Positions 8,425-18,128 of a stretch of DNA of 64,000 bases are shown piece by piece. Made by a program: the position numbers and the translations under genes. The first letter of the stretch is position 1. Each line of letters begins with the position of its first letter. The notes beneath the pieces were generated by a model. That model was not told where the DNA came from. It was given only the letters and a program-made list of their open reading frames with translations, and ran no database searches. The stretch lies in assembly GCF_001610875.1 (NCBI RefSeq), contig NZ_CP011272.1, positions 1,283,988-1,347,987 on the forward strand, in the 5' to 3' direction. The stretch comes from Pirellula sp. SH-Sr6A. GTDB taxonomy: Bacteria; Planctomycetota; Planctomycetia; Pirellulales; Pirellulaceae.

Positions 8425-9236
8425 TCGATTACGAGAAGATGATGACCCACGTGAGGTCGCATCCATTTCCACTTGTTTTTGCCACAATCAGCGGCGCCCA
8501 TCTGTACGGGTTTCCCTCGCCTGATTCGGACTTCGATCTTCGGGGTGTCCACCTGCTACCCCTTGAGAAAGTAATCGGTTTGAATCAAGGTCCAGCGACA
8601 ATCGAGAAAGAGGGAGTTTACGACGGCCTCGAGATCGACCTCGTCACGCATGATGCGGCAAAGTTCTTCGGTTTGATGCTCAAGCGGAATGGCTACGTCC
8701 TGGAACAGCTTCTTTCGCCCTTGGTTATCTACACGACACCCGTTCACGAAGAACTGAAGAAGTTGGCCTTAGCCTGCCTCACTCGGCATCACGCGCACCA
8801 CTATCTTGGTTTTGCAGCCACCCAGTGGAGACTCTTCCAGAAAGAATCTCCACCGAGAGTAAAGCCGTTGCTGTATACGTTTCGAGTACTCTTAACTGGA
8901 ATTCATCTGATGAGGACCGGAGAACTCGAAGCGAACCTCTGCAGTCTCAACGAATCTGCCAAGCTGAGCTATCTCGACGAACTGACCGATCGAAAACGTA
9001 CTGGGGCAGAGAAAGGCGTCCTCGATTCTTTTGACCTCGCTTTTTTTCAACGTGAATATGAACGGCTCACGAGGGATTTAGAACAATCCTACGCGGAATC
9101 ATCGTTGCCCAACGCTCCAACCTGTCGCGAGGCGATCCATGACCTGCTTGTACGATTACGGCTAGGGGAAGCTCGCTCGGCGGGCTACCTGGAGTCGTCC
9201 GTGCAAGCGCCGGGTTGCAAGAGGAGCGACGAATAA
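8421..9236 (+). CDS. RlaP-type nucleotidyltransferase (second paralogue)
   Basis: A 271-residue nucleotidyltransferase of the same family as its upstream neighbour, without the N-terminal barrel. The active-site segment SGAHLYGFPSPDSDFDLRGV (residues about 25-44) holds the S-G and D-x-D-x-R positions; the helical part contains EQLLSPLVIYTTP, equivalent to ECLYSPIIEFATP in the first protein. ATG overlaps the upstream stop. Because both copies keep the acidic motif, both may be active. Substrate, probably a nucleic acid 3' end or a protein, is not known. Confidence 0.85.
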   Translation: MIDYEKMMTHVRSHPFPLVFATISGAHLYGFPSPDSDFDLRGVHLLPLEKVIGLNQGPATIEKEGVYDGLEIDLVTHDAAKFFGLMLKRNGYVLEQLLSPLVIYTTPVHEELKKLALACLTRHHAHHYLGFAATQWRLFQKESPPRVKPLLYTFRVLLTGIHLMRTGELEANLCSLNESAKLSYLDELTDRKRTGAEKGVLDSFDLAFFQREYERLTRDLEQSYAESSLPNAPTCREAIHDLLVRLRLGEARSAGYLESSVQAPGCKRSDE

Positions 9237-9284
9237 TCGAATCATCGATCCCCTGAGCACAGATGCCCTCATGGGTTTCGAATT

Positions 9285-10556
9285 GTGCGCCGGGTTTTCG
9301 GATTGATTGACTCCTTGCTTCCAAATATCGTGAAGCATCGCGATGGAAGATGGCTTGGGCGAGCATTGAGTATTCTTGACTCGATCGATGCTTTTCGAGG
9401 TGGCGACCAAGATCTAGCGCTGCAGGTTGGAGACACTCTACCTCCGGCAGAGAAACTTTGGGACAATCATTGCATGGATATTTCACACCTAACACTTAGT
9501 ACATGCCTAGCGGAAGCTGGGGTTTCCAAAATTGTGTATGCCCTCGTAATGCCTGAGACCGAGGCGACCATCGATGCCATTCTCGGTGATCGTTCATCGG
9601 CCGAGCGAGAGGGTTATCGCAGCGCATTTCGCGAAGCGTGGACGCAGAAGCAAGATCGGGTTCACGAGTCCTTCTTCGATCTCTGGCTCGCTTGGACGAA
9701 ACCCATTGTTCAACTCAACTCGCAGCAGTTCCCCCATCGCTATCCCATCTCGGGTGCTAGCGAGGGACTACGCGAGGCGATTCATGCTTACGGCGTGCAG
9801 GCTCGACTGGAGGGCTTTGAGCCAGCGATCCACGTCTTTGAGGGAGAATACGAGGGGTACGCTGCCTACGCTCGGGCGGCTGGAATTGGACTGAAGACGC
9901 ACCGTAGGTCTCAGTGGCGTCAGGCGATCGACGAAACCAAGGCAACAGATCAGTGGTATCTGAGTCAACCCTCCGGAATCGACGGCAATGTTTGGGACGA
10001 TTGCGACTCATTCGTTGGCGAACTGGCCGATCGGGTTCCAAACGCCCAGATCATGCTCGATCTTTCTTATGTCGGTTGCGTCGCACGCGGTTTTCAGGTC
10101 TTCGCGGACTCCCCCAACATCGCAGCCGTTTTTTTCTCACTCAGCAAACCAGCCGGGATGTATTACCACCGAATCGGAGGCATGTGGTCACGCAAAGAAT
10201 ATCCTGGTCTGTTCGGAAACAAGTGGTTTAAAAACGTCTCTTCTCTGTTGATCGGCAGCGCCTTCATGTCGCGGTATGGGGTGCAGGAGCTGCCCAGACG
10301 GTATGCCCCGCAGCAGCAGATCGCAGTCGATTCACTCCGACAACAGCTTGGTCTAAATTTGCGACCTGCAGATATCCTACTGCTGGCGATTGGGGAGCCC
10401 AGCAAACCTCCTTCCGATTTAGAACGATTCTTGCTTCGCGGCCCCGGAGAAGAAGCTCTTGTCCGCGTTTGCTTGACGGCCAAGATGGCTCATCAAATCG
10501 ATCCACGCCTTTCGCCTCATGTTCAAGCTCGCCATTATGAAAAGTGGACCAGCTAG
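9285..10556 (+). CDS. PLP-dependent aminotransferase-like enzyme (fold type I)
   Basis: A 423-residue frame from a GTG at 9285; an ATG at 9475 is an alternative start that keeps the enzyme core. The GASEGLREAIHAYG motif matches the phosphate-binding turn of class I/V aminotransferases, LDLSYVGC supplies the Asp that pairs with the pyridine nitrogen, and FSLSKPAGMYYHRIGGMW holds the Schiff-base Lys followed by an Arg-Ile-Gly segment. Sequence between motifs is divergent and I cannot place it in a named subfamily. It starts 48 bp after the second RlaP gene and overlaps the next gene by 13 bp, so it belongs to the same operon. Confidence 0.7.
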   Translation: MRRVFGLIDSLLPNIVKHRDGRWLGRALSILDSIDAFRGGDQDLALQVGDTLPPAEKLWDNHCMDISHLTLSTCLAEAGVSKIVYALVMPETEATIDAILGDRSSAEREGYRSAFREAWTQKQDRVHESFFDLWLAWTKPIVQLNSQQFPHRYPISGASEGLREAIHAYGVQARLEGFEPAIHVFEGEYEGYAAYARAAGIGLKTHRRSQWRQAIDETKATDQWYLSQPSGIDGNVWDDCDSFVGELADRVPNAQIMLDLSYVGCVARGFQVFADSPNIAAVFFSLSKPAGMYYHRIGGMWSRKEYPGLFGNKWFKNVSSLLIGSAFMSRYGVQELPRRYAPQQQIAVDSLRQQLGLNLRPADILLLAIGEPSKPPSDLERFLLRGPGEEALVRVCLTAKMAHQIDPRLSPHVQARHYEKWTS

Positions 10557-11575
10557 ATTCCAGACTTTGGCCTAAGACCTCCCAAGCAATGCGAAACGTC
10601 ATTCCCCTGCCAAATTCCCGAGACTGTAGTCGTTACATTCGCGAACAACTGCTGCAGACAGAAATGTTGCGTGATTCTTACGACGAAGGGGGGCTGATTG
10701 CCCAGTTGATTCAACGCTTCACTCGGAGACCACGCTTCTTTTACGAACCATCCGAGGAGTACGTCGAAGTCGTTGACTCGGAAGGTGTGGTGCACCGAGA
10801 GTTCGTCGAAGCGCCCCATTTTTCGCCTTGGTGGGGTGGGATTCAGTTGAGGACATACGATAACGCGTTGGTACAAGACTTGTATTACCTGCACGAGATC
10901 TGCCATGCGGCAACCATGCCCTACGGTCCGGATCTCGTTCACATATGCACCGATCCAGTCACTTTCAAGAACAAGATTCGCGACAACGAACACGAGGCGA
11001 GCACACTATCGGAAATGACCATCTATTGCGAGTTCCCACAACTGCGAGCGATGTCATTTCAACACGAGATTTTCGTGGATCGCTTTTTGTTTCCGTCACA
11101 AGACAAATCGCAGGTCAACGCAACGTTGATTCAGCGATGGCGCGACGAGCCCGAAATAGTGGAGAAGGAACTGATGTACGCTCGCGCCGCGGTATTGACG
11201 GCTCCCAACGTGGATGAGTCGGATCTTGCGGCATTCTGGCTGAAACGTTTTTACTCTCAGGGAAAGGCTTGGACAAACATTTGGACCAACCCCAAAGGAG
11301 AGTATGTCGACATCCCCCTCGGTGGTCGCTTTCGGGAAGTTGAACGCGCTATGGTTCGGTTTCGCGAGGACTGCGTCACCCAAGGCCGATCGGTTGCATT
11401 GCAGCGTCACCTGAACTGGTTACAGAGCCTATCCATAACGACCGGTACCGAGATTCCGTTCTACCCGGAGGCGAGAGCGTTCTGTGAAAGTTATCTTCGA
11501 CACAAGATTCTCTACTTCCGCAGCCTGCAACGACACGGAACAACGACGGAGGTACACCGCAAAGAAAGCCGTTGA
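10544..11575 (+). CDS. HExxH-containing protein of unknown family
   Basis: A 343-residue protein that I do not recognise. The clearest feature is LHEICHAATMPYG near residue 117, a canonical HExxH zinc-protease motif, followed about 35 residues later by DNEHEASTLSE, which could supply the third metal ligand. The rest is predicted mixed helical with many aromatic and charged residues; no signal peptide or membrane span. The GTG at 10544 overlaps the PLP gene; an ATG at 10589 is the alternative. It ends the four-gene RlaP-RlaP-PLP-HExxH cluster. Proteolytic activity is an inference from the motif alone. Confidence 0.7.
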   Translation: MDQLDSRLWPKTSQAMRNVIPLPNSRDCSRYIREQLLQTEMLRDSYDEGGLIAQLIQRFTRRPRFFYEPSEEYVEVVDSEGVVHREFVEAPHFSPWWGGIQLRTYDNALVQDLYYLHEICHAATMPYGPDLVHICTDPVTFKNKIRDNEHEASTLSEMTIYCEFPQLRAMSFQHEIFVDRFLFPSQDKSQVNATLIQRWRDEPEIVEKELMYARAAVLTAPNVDESDLAAFWLKRFYSQGKAWTNIWTNPKGEYVDIPLGGRFREVERAMVRFREDCVTQGRSVALQRHLNWLQSLSITTGTEIPFYPEARAFCESYLRHKILYFRSLQRHGTTTEVHRKESR

Positions 11576-11694
11576 CTTTCATCGAGTAGACCGCGAAAAC
11601 CAGCCTCAGGGGTGCCGTTCGATCCGTTTTCGCTAGAATGTCGATTTCAGCCCCCAAACCATTCCATCGAGCTCGGTGCGATCGCGAGTAAGCC

Positions 11695-12297
11695 ATGACT
11701 ATGGACGACATTCCCCACTTCAACGACCGGCTTTTGGTTGCGATTGGCGCGTCGGCAGGTGGCCTGAGGGAGATTGTCACGATCGTCGAATCGTTGCCCA
11801 CTTGGTTCGCCGGAACGCTGGTCGTTGCGACTCACCGTGATCCTCGCTCGCCGAATATCCTCGCGGAGATTCTCGCGAAACGGGCAAGCATTCGTGTCGA
11901 TGAACCCACAGACGAAGCACAATTGGAATGCACTACGATCTATGTTGGCAAAGCCAACGAGCGTGTCGAAGTCGACCAAGAGGAATTTAGTGTCGAAACG
12001 GATTCATCCAGCTATGCCCGACTCCACCGCATCGACGATCTATTCACCTCGGTGGCGAAAAGCGCCGGCAAGGACGCGGTCGGAGTGATCTTGTCCGGTA
12101 TGTTGTCGGACGGGGTCGAAGGATTGAAAGCGATTAATGATGCCGGTGGGTATTGCATCGTCCAATCACCTGCCGATGCCGATTTTCCGTCGATGCCAAC
12201 CAATGCTTTATCGCATGTCGACGTCGATTTCGTCGGAACCGCGCAGGAAATAGCGAGCTTTATCATGGAGATCTCGCTAGGACGCAATTGTTCGTAG
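11695..12297 (+). CDS. stand-alone CheB-type methylesterase domain
   Basis: A 200-residue protein consisting only of the CheB methylesterase domain, without the usual receiver domain. The catalytic Ser is in AIGASAGGL (residue about 20), the His in THRDPRSP, and the Asp in LSGMLSDGVEG, so the triad is present. CheB deamidates and demethylates glutamates of chemoreceptors. No receptors, CheA or CheW lie in the window; instead the gene converges, with a 20-bp gap, on a hybrid kinase that carries its own CheB domain. Target unknown. Confidence 0.85.
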   Translation: MTMDDIPHFNDRLLVAIGASAGGLREIVTIVESLPTWFAGTLVVATHRDPRSPNILAEILAKRASIRVDEPTDEAQLECTTIYVGKANERVEVDQEEFSVETDSSSYARLHRIDDLFTSVAKSAGKDAVGVILSGMLSDGVEGLKAINDAGGYCIVQSPADADFPSMPTNALSHVDVDFVGTAQEIASFIMEISLGRNCS

Positions 12298-12317
12298 TCC
12301 TCGCAACGGCCTCGTAA

Positions 12318-15300
12318 TCACGCGTCGCTCGTACGACGCTTTAACTCGTGAGCGACGATTGCCGTGAGCTGGGCGAAATTGACAGGCTTACTGAGATAGT
12401 TGTTAAAACCGATTTTGATTAGTCGCTCTTTAGTTCCCTTCATGGCATCTGCCGTAAGGGCGATGACGGGGGTCTTAAACCCTCGCTTTCGAATCTCTAA
12501 CACGGCTTCCTCTCCCGACATGACGGGCATTTGCACGTCCATCAATACGAGTTCGAATGGGCGCCCTTCGGCCTTGGCTTTCTCGATAAACTCAATTGCC
12601 TGTTGACCGTTCTCTGCAGCGGTGATCGAACAACCGGCGCGTTTCAAGACATGCTCGGCAATATACCGCACGTCTCGCATATCGTCTGCGATCAGAATCC
12701 TTGCGTCTAACTTCGTCTCCGATGCAGTCTCTGCGGATTCGATCGCTTCTTCCCGTTCAAACTTCAATGACCCGGAACTTACATCCGTGTATTCTCCGAC
12801 CTGTCCGACGGGCAAAGTTACCGTGAAGATGCTCCCCACTCCCAGCTGGCTTTCGACAGAGATCTGTCCTCCCATAGCATCGAGAAGCCTTTGTGTGATG
12901 CTCAACCCTAGGCCAGTACCGCCGTATCGGTGATAAATTTGGTCGGACGCTTGGGAGAATGGTTGGAAGAGTTGCTGTTGCTGATCTTCTGAAATGCCAA
13001 TACCGTTATCTTCCACTTCGAATCGGATGGTTTCATTGTCAACCATCGAAACTCGGACTTCGACTATGCCCTCGGGGGCAAATTTTAATGCGTTTGCGAT
13101 GAGGTTGATCAATATTTGACGAAGTCGTGCTCCATCGGTTTGTATGGTCTTGGGCAATTTACCTTGAAAAACAAATCTCAATTCATTCTTGTATTCCCGA
13201 GTTCGTATCTGCATCAACCGATCGACTTCAGCCAGAGCTGCAGTCAACTCGACAACACTGCAATCGATCTTCATTTTGCCCGCTTCGATGCGAGACAAAT
13301 CCAATACATCATTCAATAGCCGAAGTAGATAATGTCCATTTCGTCCAATCGCTTCTAATTTCTCTCTGGCGGCTTGATGATCGAATTCCTGACTAAGTAT
13401 TTCAGTAAACCCCAAAATAGCAGCCAGTGGTGTGCGTAACTCGTGACTCATGTTCGCCAAGAACTGGCTCTTGGCCAGACTAGCGGAATTCGCTAGATCG
13501 CGTGCCTCCCGCAATTCTTTTTCGACGGATAAACGATCGCTGATATCGATGAACGTCACGACCGCTCCCAATGTCACTTCATTGATCCGAATGACATGGC
13601 TCCAATATTGAACCGGGATGGAGCTCCCATCTTTACGCCAAAAGACCTCGCTAAATTGGGACGTACGCTCTTCATCATGGAGACATCGGTAAATCGGACA
13701 GTCTTCGAGCGGGTAAGCTGATCCATCTGACTTCGTATGGTGAATCAGATCGTGCATATTCTTCCCGATCAGCTCCTCGGGCGATGGGTAACCGAGAAGC
13801 TCCGCTGCCGCAGGATTGCAAAAAGTACAATTGCCATTTAGATCGACGCCGTAAATGCCCTCCGCCGTCGAATCCAACAAAGCGCGGATGGTCTGCTCAC
13901 TGGTCTCGACCGCCCTTTGAAATTCGATCTGTTCCGTTACGTCGTTTTGGACACCGACGAAATGAGTCACTCTGCCGCGCGCGTCTTCCACAGGCGAGAT
14001 ATTCAATTCATTCCAAAACCTGCGCCCATCTTTGCGATAATTCAACAACCTGGCTTTCGCTGACTTTCCGTCCCGAATCGCCTCACGAATTTTCTGAACC
14101 GATTCCGCACTCGTATCTGCCCCTTGCAGGAACCGGCAATTGCGTCCCCGAGCCTCGCTGAGCGTGTAGCCCGTCATGCGGCTAAAGCCTGGATTAACGA
14201 ATGTGATTGGATTGTCGGGCAGCGTAACATCCGTAATGACGATCCCATTCTCAACGCGATCGATTGCACTTTCCAGTAGTCGCCGATGCGATTCGGCCTC
14301 CAACCGCGAGGTGATATCCCTCGCTTGACAGTAAAGATATGCCTCGCCGTTGAGAACCACGTACGTCAACGAAACTTCTACGGGATAGCTGGACCCATTT
14401 TTGCGAATGTGTCGCGATTCGAAAATCTGCCCCCCCTCTTTTTGTGCTGTCTCAAAGTGATTTTGGTACTTCGTCAATTCGAACTCGCGGTCGAATCGAG
14501 CGGCGGGCAATCCCTCGAGGTCCTGAGCGGTATAACCGAGCTTCTCAGCAAGCGATGAATTGCAATACGCGATTCTCCCTTCGCTATCCGTAAGTATCTG
14601 CGCATCGTAGGACGCATCGCACATGTACTTAAAGCGAGCCAAGTCGGCCGTGGCCTTCGCCAGAGGCTGAACATTGATGAATGCGACCACAACGCCCAGG
14701 ATTCCATTTTGCGTCCAGTATGGCAGAGCCCGTACGAGATAGGCGTCGCCATCCAGTTTGATGTCCCACTCCCGTTCTGCACGCTTGGACTTGACCTCCT
14801 CCAGTCTGGTCATGAATTGCTTGTCACCGATTCGCTCTAGGAAACTGGCAAAACTGCGACCAATATCGTGTGGCTCCATGTAAAACATCCGCCCGACCGC
14901 TGGGGTGTAACGACGGATATAAAAGTCACTATCGAGAAAAACGACGCCCACTCGCGTGCTGGCCAACAGATTATTCATGTCGGCATTCGCTTGATCCAAT
15001 TCCGTTAAACGACGCTGATGCTCCGCATTGACGGTGTATAGCTCCTCGTTGACGCTATGCAATTCTTCGTTAGTGCTTTGCAATTCCTCATTGGCTGCAA
15101 CCATCTCTTCGTTCGTGGCCTGCAGCTCTTCATTCGAAGTCTCCAGTTCCTCAATGGTGGCCTGCAAATTCTGACGGCTGTAGTCGAGATCGCGTTCCAA
15201 CGATTCGATGCGACTTTGGTTCATATCGCTGACCAAGACGTCCTGCACTGGTATCGGAGCATCTCCCGCTTCCTTGGGAGGCTTGCGTTCGCTTTCGAAC

Positions 15301-17297
15301 TGCACGAGCAAGCACGACGATTTGGTGGCTTGAATGGTCATGGGTGTCACGACCATCTGTACTAAACAAGGAGTTTCGGACGTAGGATGCTCGATTCCCT
15401 GGTAACGCACGGATGTGTTGTCACGCTGAGCATGTCGCATCGCACCCGCCAAAGTCGGCTTCATTGAAGGATGAATTTGATCCAGCAGATTCGACGAAGG
15501 ACGCCCGGCCACGACGCGTAAAAAACTCTCAGCGCCCGGAAAAACATGCAAGATTTCAAATCGATCATCCACCACGACGCTGGGGGGCATAAATCGCCGC
15601 AACAGTTCGTCATAGAGCGGCGGCAAAAGATCTCGCGCGTCGACTCGTGCAGGTTCACGGTTCATACCCCGATTCACCTGCGGCATGATCAAGCCACTTG
15701 AATTCAGTGGCATGCGAAGATCAACGGGTAATCGGATATCACGACGTTTGCGATAAATCTTCCAGTGAGGGTCAACGGGCTCGAACTCGTCGCTGATGTC
15801 ACCCGGCGATTCGCTCGGCCCCAAAAACAGAATACCACCCAATTTCAAAGCAAAATGGAACAAAGAAAGCGTTTTTCGTTGAGCTGGCGGCTGAAGGTAA
15901 ATCAGCATATTGCGACAGCTCACCATGTCCATTTGTGTGAACGGAGGATCCGTTAGCACATTGTGCGGAGCGAAAACAATGGTTCGCCGGAGCTCCGACG
16001 TCACCATGTATCCATCTTCTCTCGCGACAAAATACCTTTCACGAAGCTCTGGCGAAACTTCCTCCAGCGAGGACTTGGGGTAGATCGCAGTTGCCGCGAA
16101 TTGCAACGAACGCTTGTGCGCATCGGTCGCAAAAATCTTGAATTCAACGCTCTTGTCGGCCCGTGCAATAGCTTCCGACAGCAGGATCGCCAACGAATAG
16201 GCTTCTTCGCCGGTTGCACAAGCGCAAACCCAAATTCGAATCACTCCGTTTTTGGAGTTTTCGATCAACTCCGGAATGATCGATTGGTTGACCAACTGAA
16301 AAGCATCGCGATCGCGAAAGAACTTGGTCACGCCAATCAATAAGTCTTTGTACAGCTCGTCAAGCTCATTGCTGTCCTCGAGCAACAGCTGCACATACTC
16401 TTCCAAATTCTTTCGATTGGTATGTTCAATGCGACGTTGTACCCGCCGTCCGACGGTTCCAGACTTGTACAACGAAAAATCGATCTTGTGCGCCCGCTGC
16501 AGCAGCTGAAAGACTCGTGTCAAGCCATCCGATTCGATCTCGGTGGACTCGAGCAACGGGTCGATTCGCGTCGCAGGAAGCCCGTGATCGCAAAAACTCT
16601 TCAACGCGGCACCAATCTCCTCCGGAGCCAGCACCATTCGAACTCGCCCTGTATCACAAGCATTCGTGGGCATCGCATCGAAACTGCACGTTGCCGGGTC
16701 TTGCGCAATGGTCAATCCGCCTTGTTCGTCGATCTCTATGACGCCGCGCGAACCGTCGCTACCTGTACCGCTCAAGATAACGGCTGCCGTCAGACTTCCG
16801 ACATCCTGCGCCAACGAACGCAGGAACTGATCGATGGGATGGGACAAAACCTTTTCGGAAGCGCGTTCGGTCAGCAAAAGCTTCCCATTGCTGACCACCA
16901 TCTCCTTCTTCGTTGGCAGGAGATAAATGGTGTTTGGCTGAATGACCTCGCCGTCCGTAACGACCTTCACAGGGATGCTGGTCACCCTCGACAACAATTT
17001 GTCCATGTGGCTCTTGAAGTCGGGCGAAAGATGCTGCACGATGACAAACGCCATCCCGGTATCGCCCGGCATAACGGAAAACATCCGCTCCAATGCATCA
17101 AGACCACCAGCAGAAGCCCCCACTCCCACGATGATTGACTTCTTGTAGGGCCGCTCGCTCGCTGTCGAATCGACTTCGACCGACGCCCGTCCTCTCGAAT
17201 CGCCCATAGACGGTTCAATAGCATCAGACGTCACATTCCTGGGTGGATCTTCTTTCATTCCGAAATTCTTGGCCTGTCGTTTTCTCGATCTTCGCAT
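12318..17297 (-). CDS. CheB-CheR-PAS hybrid histidine kinase with receiver domain
   Basis: A 1659-residue cytosolic signalling protein. Order of domains: CheB methylesterase (about 50-245; Ser62 in GASAGG, His89, Asp181), CheR methyltransferase (about 260-520; [13 protein letters not shown] and [11 protein letters not shown]), a long coiled coil of heptads rich in EELQATNEE (about 700-770), four or five PAS domains with PAC ends (about 780-1255), HisKA with the phospho-acceptor His1285 in MSHELRTPL, HATPase with DNGIGIS and GTGLGLSI boxes, and a C-terminal receiver with Asp1587 in LMDVQMP and Lys in LSKP. All catalytic residues seem intact. Such proteins are known in many environmental bacteria but their outputs are mostly unstudied. 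A start at 17258 is also possible. Confidence 0.95.
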   Translation of the reverse strand: MRRSRKRQAKNFGMKEDPPRNVTSDAIEPSMGDSRGRASVEVDSTASERPYKKSIIVGVGASAGGLDALERMFSVMPGDTGMAFVIVQHLSPDFKSHMDKLLSRVTSIPVKVVTDGEVIQPNTIYLLPTKKEMVVSNGKLLLTERASEKVLSHPIDQFLRSLAQDVGSLTAAVILSGTGSDGSRGVIEIDEQGGLTIAQDPATCSFDAMPTNACDTGRVRMVLAPEEIGAALKSFCDHGLPATRIDPLLESTEIESDGLTRVFQLLQRAHKIDFSLYKSGTVGRRVQRRIEHTNRKNLEEYVQLLLEDSNELDELYKDLLIGVTKFFRDRDAFQLVNQSIIPELIENSKNGVIRIWVCACATGEEAYSLAILLSEAIARADKSVEFKIFATDAHKRSLQFAATAIYPKSSLEEVSPELRERYFVAREDGYMVTSELRRTIVFAPHNVLTDPPFTQMDMVSCRNMLIYLQPPAQRKTLSLFHFALKLGGILFLGPSESPGDISDEFEPVDPHWKIYRKRRDIRLPVDLRMPLNSSGLIMPQVNRGMNREPARVDARDLLPPLYDELLRRFMPPSVVVDDRFEILHVFPGAESFLRVVAGRPSSNLLDQIHPSMKPTLAGAMRHAQRDNTSVRYQGIEHPTSETPCLVQMVVTPMTIQATKSSCLLVQFESERKPPKEAGDAPIPVQDVLVSDMNQSRIESLERDLDYSRQNLQATIEELETSNEELQATNEEMVAANEELQSTNEELHSVNEELYTVNAEHQRRLTELDQANADMNNLLASTRVGVVFLDSDFYIRRYTPAVGRMFYMEPHDIGRSFASFLERIGDKQFMTRLEEVKSKRAEREWDIKLDGDAYLVRALPYWTQNGILGVVVAFINVQPLAKATADLARFKYMCDASYDAQILTDSEGRIAYCNSSLAEKLGYTAQDLEGLPAARFDREFELTKYQNHFETAQKEGGQIFESRHIRKNGSSYPVEVSLTYVVLNGEAYLYCQARDITSRLEAESHRRLLESAIDRVENGIVITDVTLPDNPITFVNPGFSRMTGYTLSEARGRNCRFLQGADTSAESVQKIREAIRDGKSAKARLLNYRKDGRRFWNELNISPVEDARGRVTHFVGVQNDVTEQIEFQRAVETSEQTIRALLDSTAEGIYGVDLNGNCTFCNPAAAELLGYPSPEELIGKNMHDLIHHTKSDGSAYPLEDCPIYRCLHDEERTSQFSEVFWRKDGSSIPVQYWSHVIRINEVTLGAVVTFIDISDRLSVEKELREARDLANSASLAKSQFLANMSHELRTPLAAILGFTEILSQEFDHQAAREKLEAIGRNGHYLLRLLNDVLDLSRIEAGKMKIDCSVVELTAALAEVDRLMQIRTREYKNELRFVFQGKLPKTIQTDGARLRQILINLIANALKFAPEGIVEVRVSMVDNETIRFEVEDNGIGISEDQQQQLFQPFSQASDQIYHRYGGTGLGLSITQRLLDAMGGQISVESQLGVGSIFTVTLPVGQVGEYTDVSSGSLKFEREEAIESAETASETKLDARILIADDMRDVRYIAEHVLKRAGCSITAAENGQQAIEFIEKAKAEGRPFELVLMDVQMPVMSGEEAVLEIRKRGFKTPVIALTADAMKGTKERLIKIGFNNYLSKPVNFAQLTAIVAHELKRRTSDA

Positions 17298-18128
17298 TGC
17301 CTGGAACAGTCGATCCGGCCGTGCTAATGGACTGCGACAACGGTGTGTCTTGTTGAACTTCTTGGCATGCTCGACACGAGGTTGAGACTGTGGCTACCGC
17401 GAACGAAAGGTGATCTAAGGCTTTCGGTAGCCCCATTGTAGCAATGCGTACTTACACTTGGAAAGTCGCGATGGTCTCGGCAAGTTACGCAAATCATGTT
17501 CCATCTATATCATGCACCAGCGAATTTATTTATCAGGGCCGCAGTCAACCAGCAAAGTTTGACTCGTCGTTACAACCTTCCTCCCTGGCACGATCTCGCT
17601 CTCGCATAAAACACGCGAATGACTCCCCCCTCCCCCTTGCAGTGACTTACCCATTCCGTAGAGAGCCGATGAAAAAGGAGAAGCTCCAACCCTCCCATGG
17701 GGACGCCGACGCTCTATTGCTATCTCATCCTGCACGTAAATAAGTTCGTACACTATTGTAGACCCCGAACTCTCCTTTCCTTCCTGGGCACCATAAAAAG
17801 CAAACGGGATGGACTCGCGAGAAAGTTTAACGAGGCGAGAAATCTCAACTGACTCATGGCTCCTCGCGGCTTACCGGACTCAGAAAGGAAACAAGGTGAA
17901 GCCCTGCTCCTTGAAGCACCTATGTGGTCGATGATCGCTCACCTCCCCGAGCAATCCTGTTTTAAGAATTGCTGCAATCGTCCTGCTCCGCCGTGCGACT
18001 CCTGGGTTATTGATCCGTTTTGGAGCTCTGGAACGCAATCGAGTGATCGATCAACCCCCAATTTCCCTCTTTGAATCCTCGCACGACATCACAAACGGAA
18101 TGTCCGAGACTGCCACCCCTCCGATTCA
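17298..18128. other. long intergenic region with a stem-loop
   Basis: About 830 bp upstream of the hybrid kinase and downstream of the Ser/Thr kinase. I find no credible gene. An inverted repeat GGCTACCG (17392-17399) / CGGTAGCC (17425-17432), with an inner AAAG/CTTT pair, could form a hairpin in the kinase leader. The rest is unstructured by eye. Confidence 0.4.

Noticed and set aside
15050-15180. Short repeated units resembling tandem DNA repeats
   Set aside because: They encode the EELQ/ATNEE heptads of the coiled coil in the hybrid kinase, so this is protein repetition and not a CRISPR or satellite.
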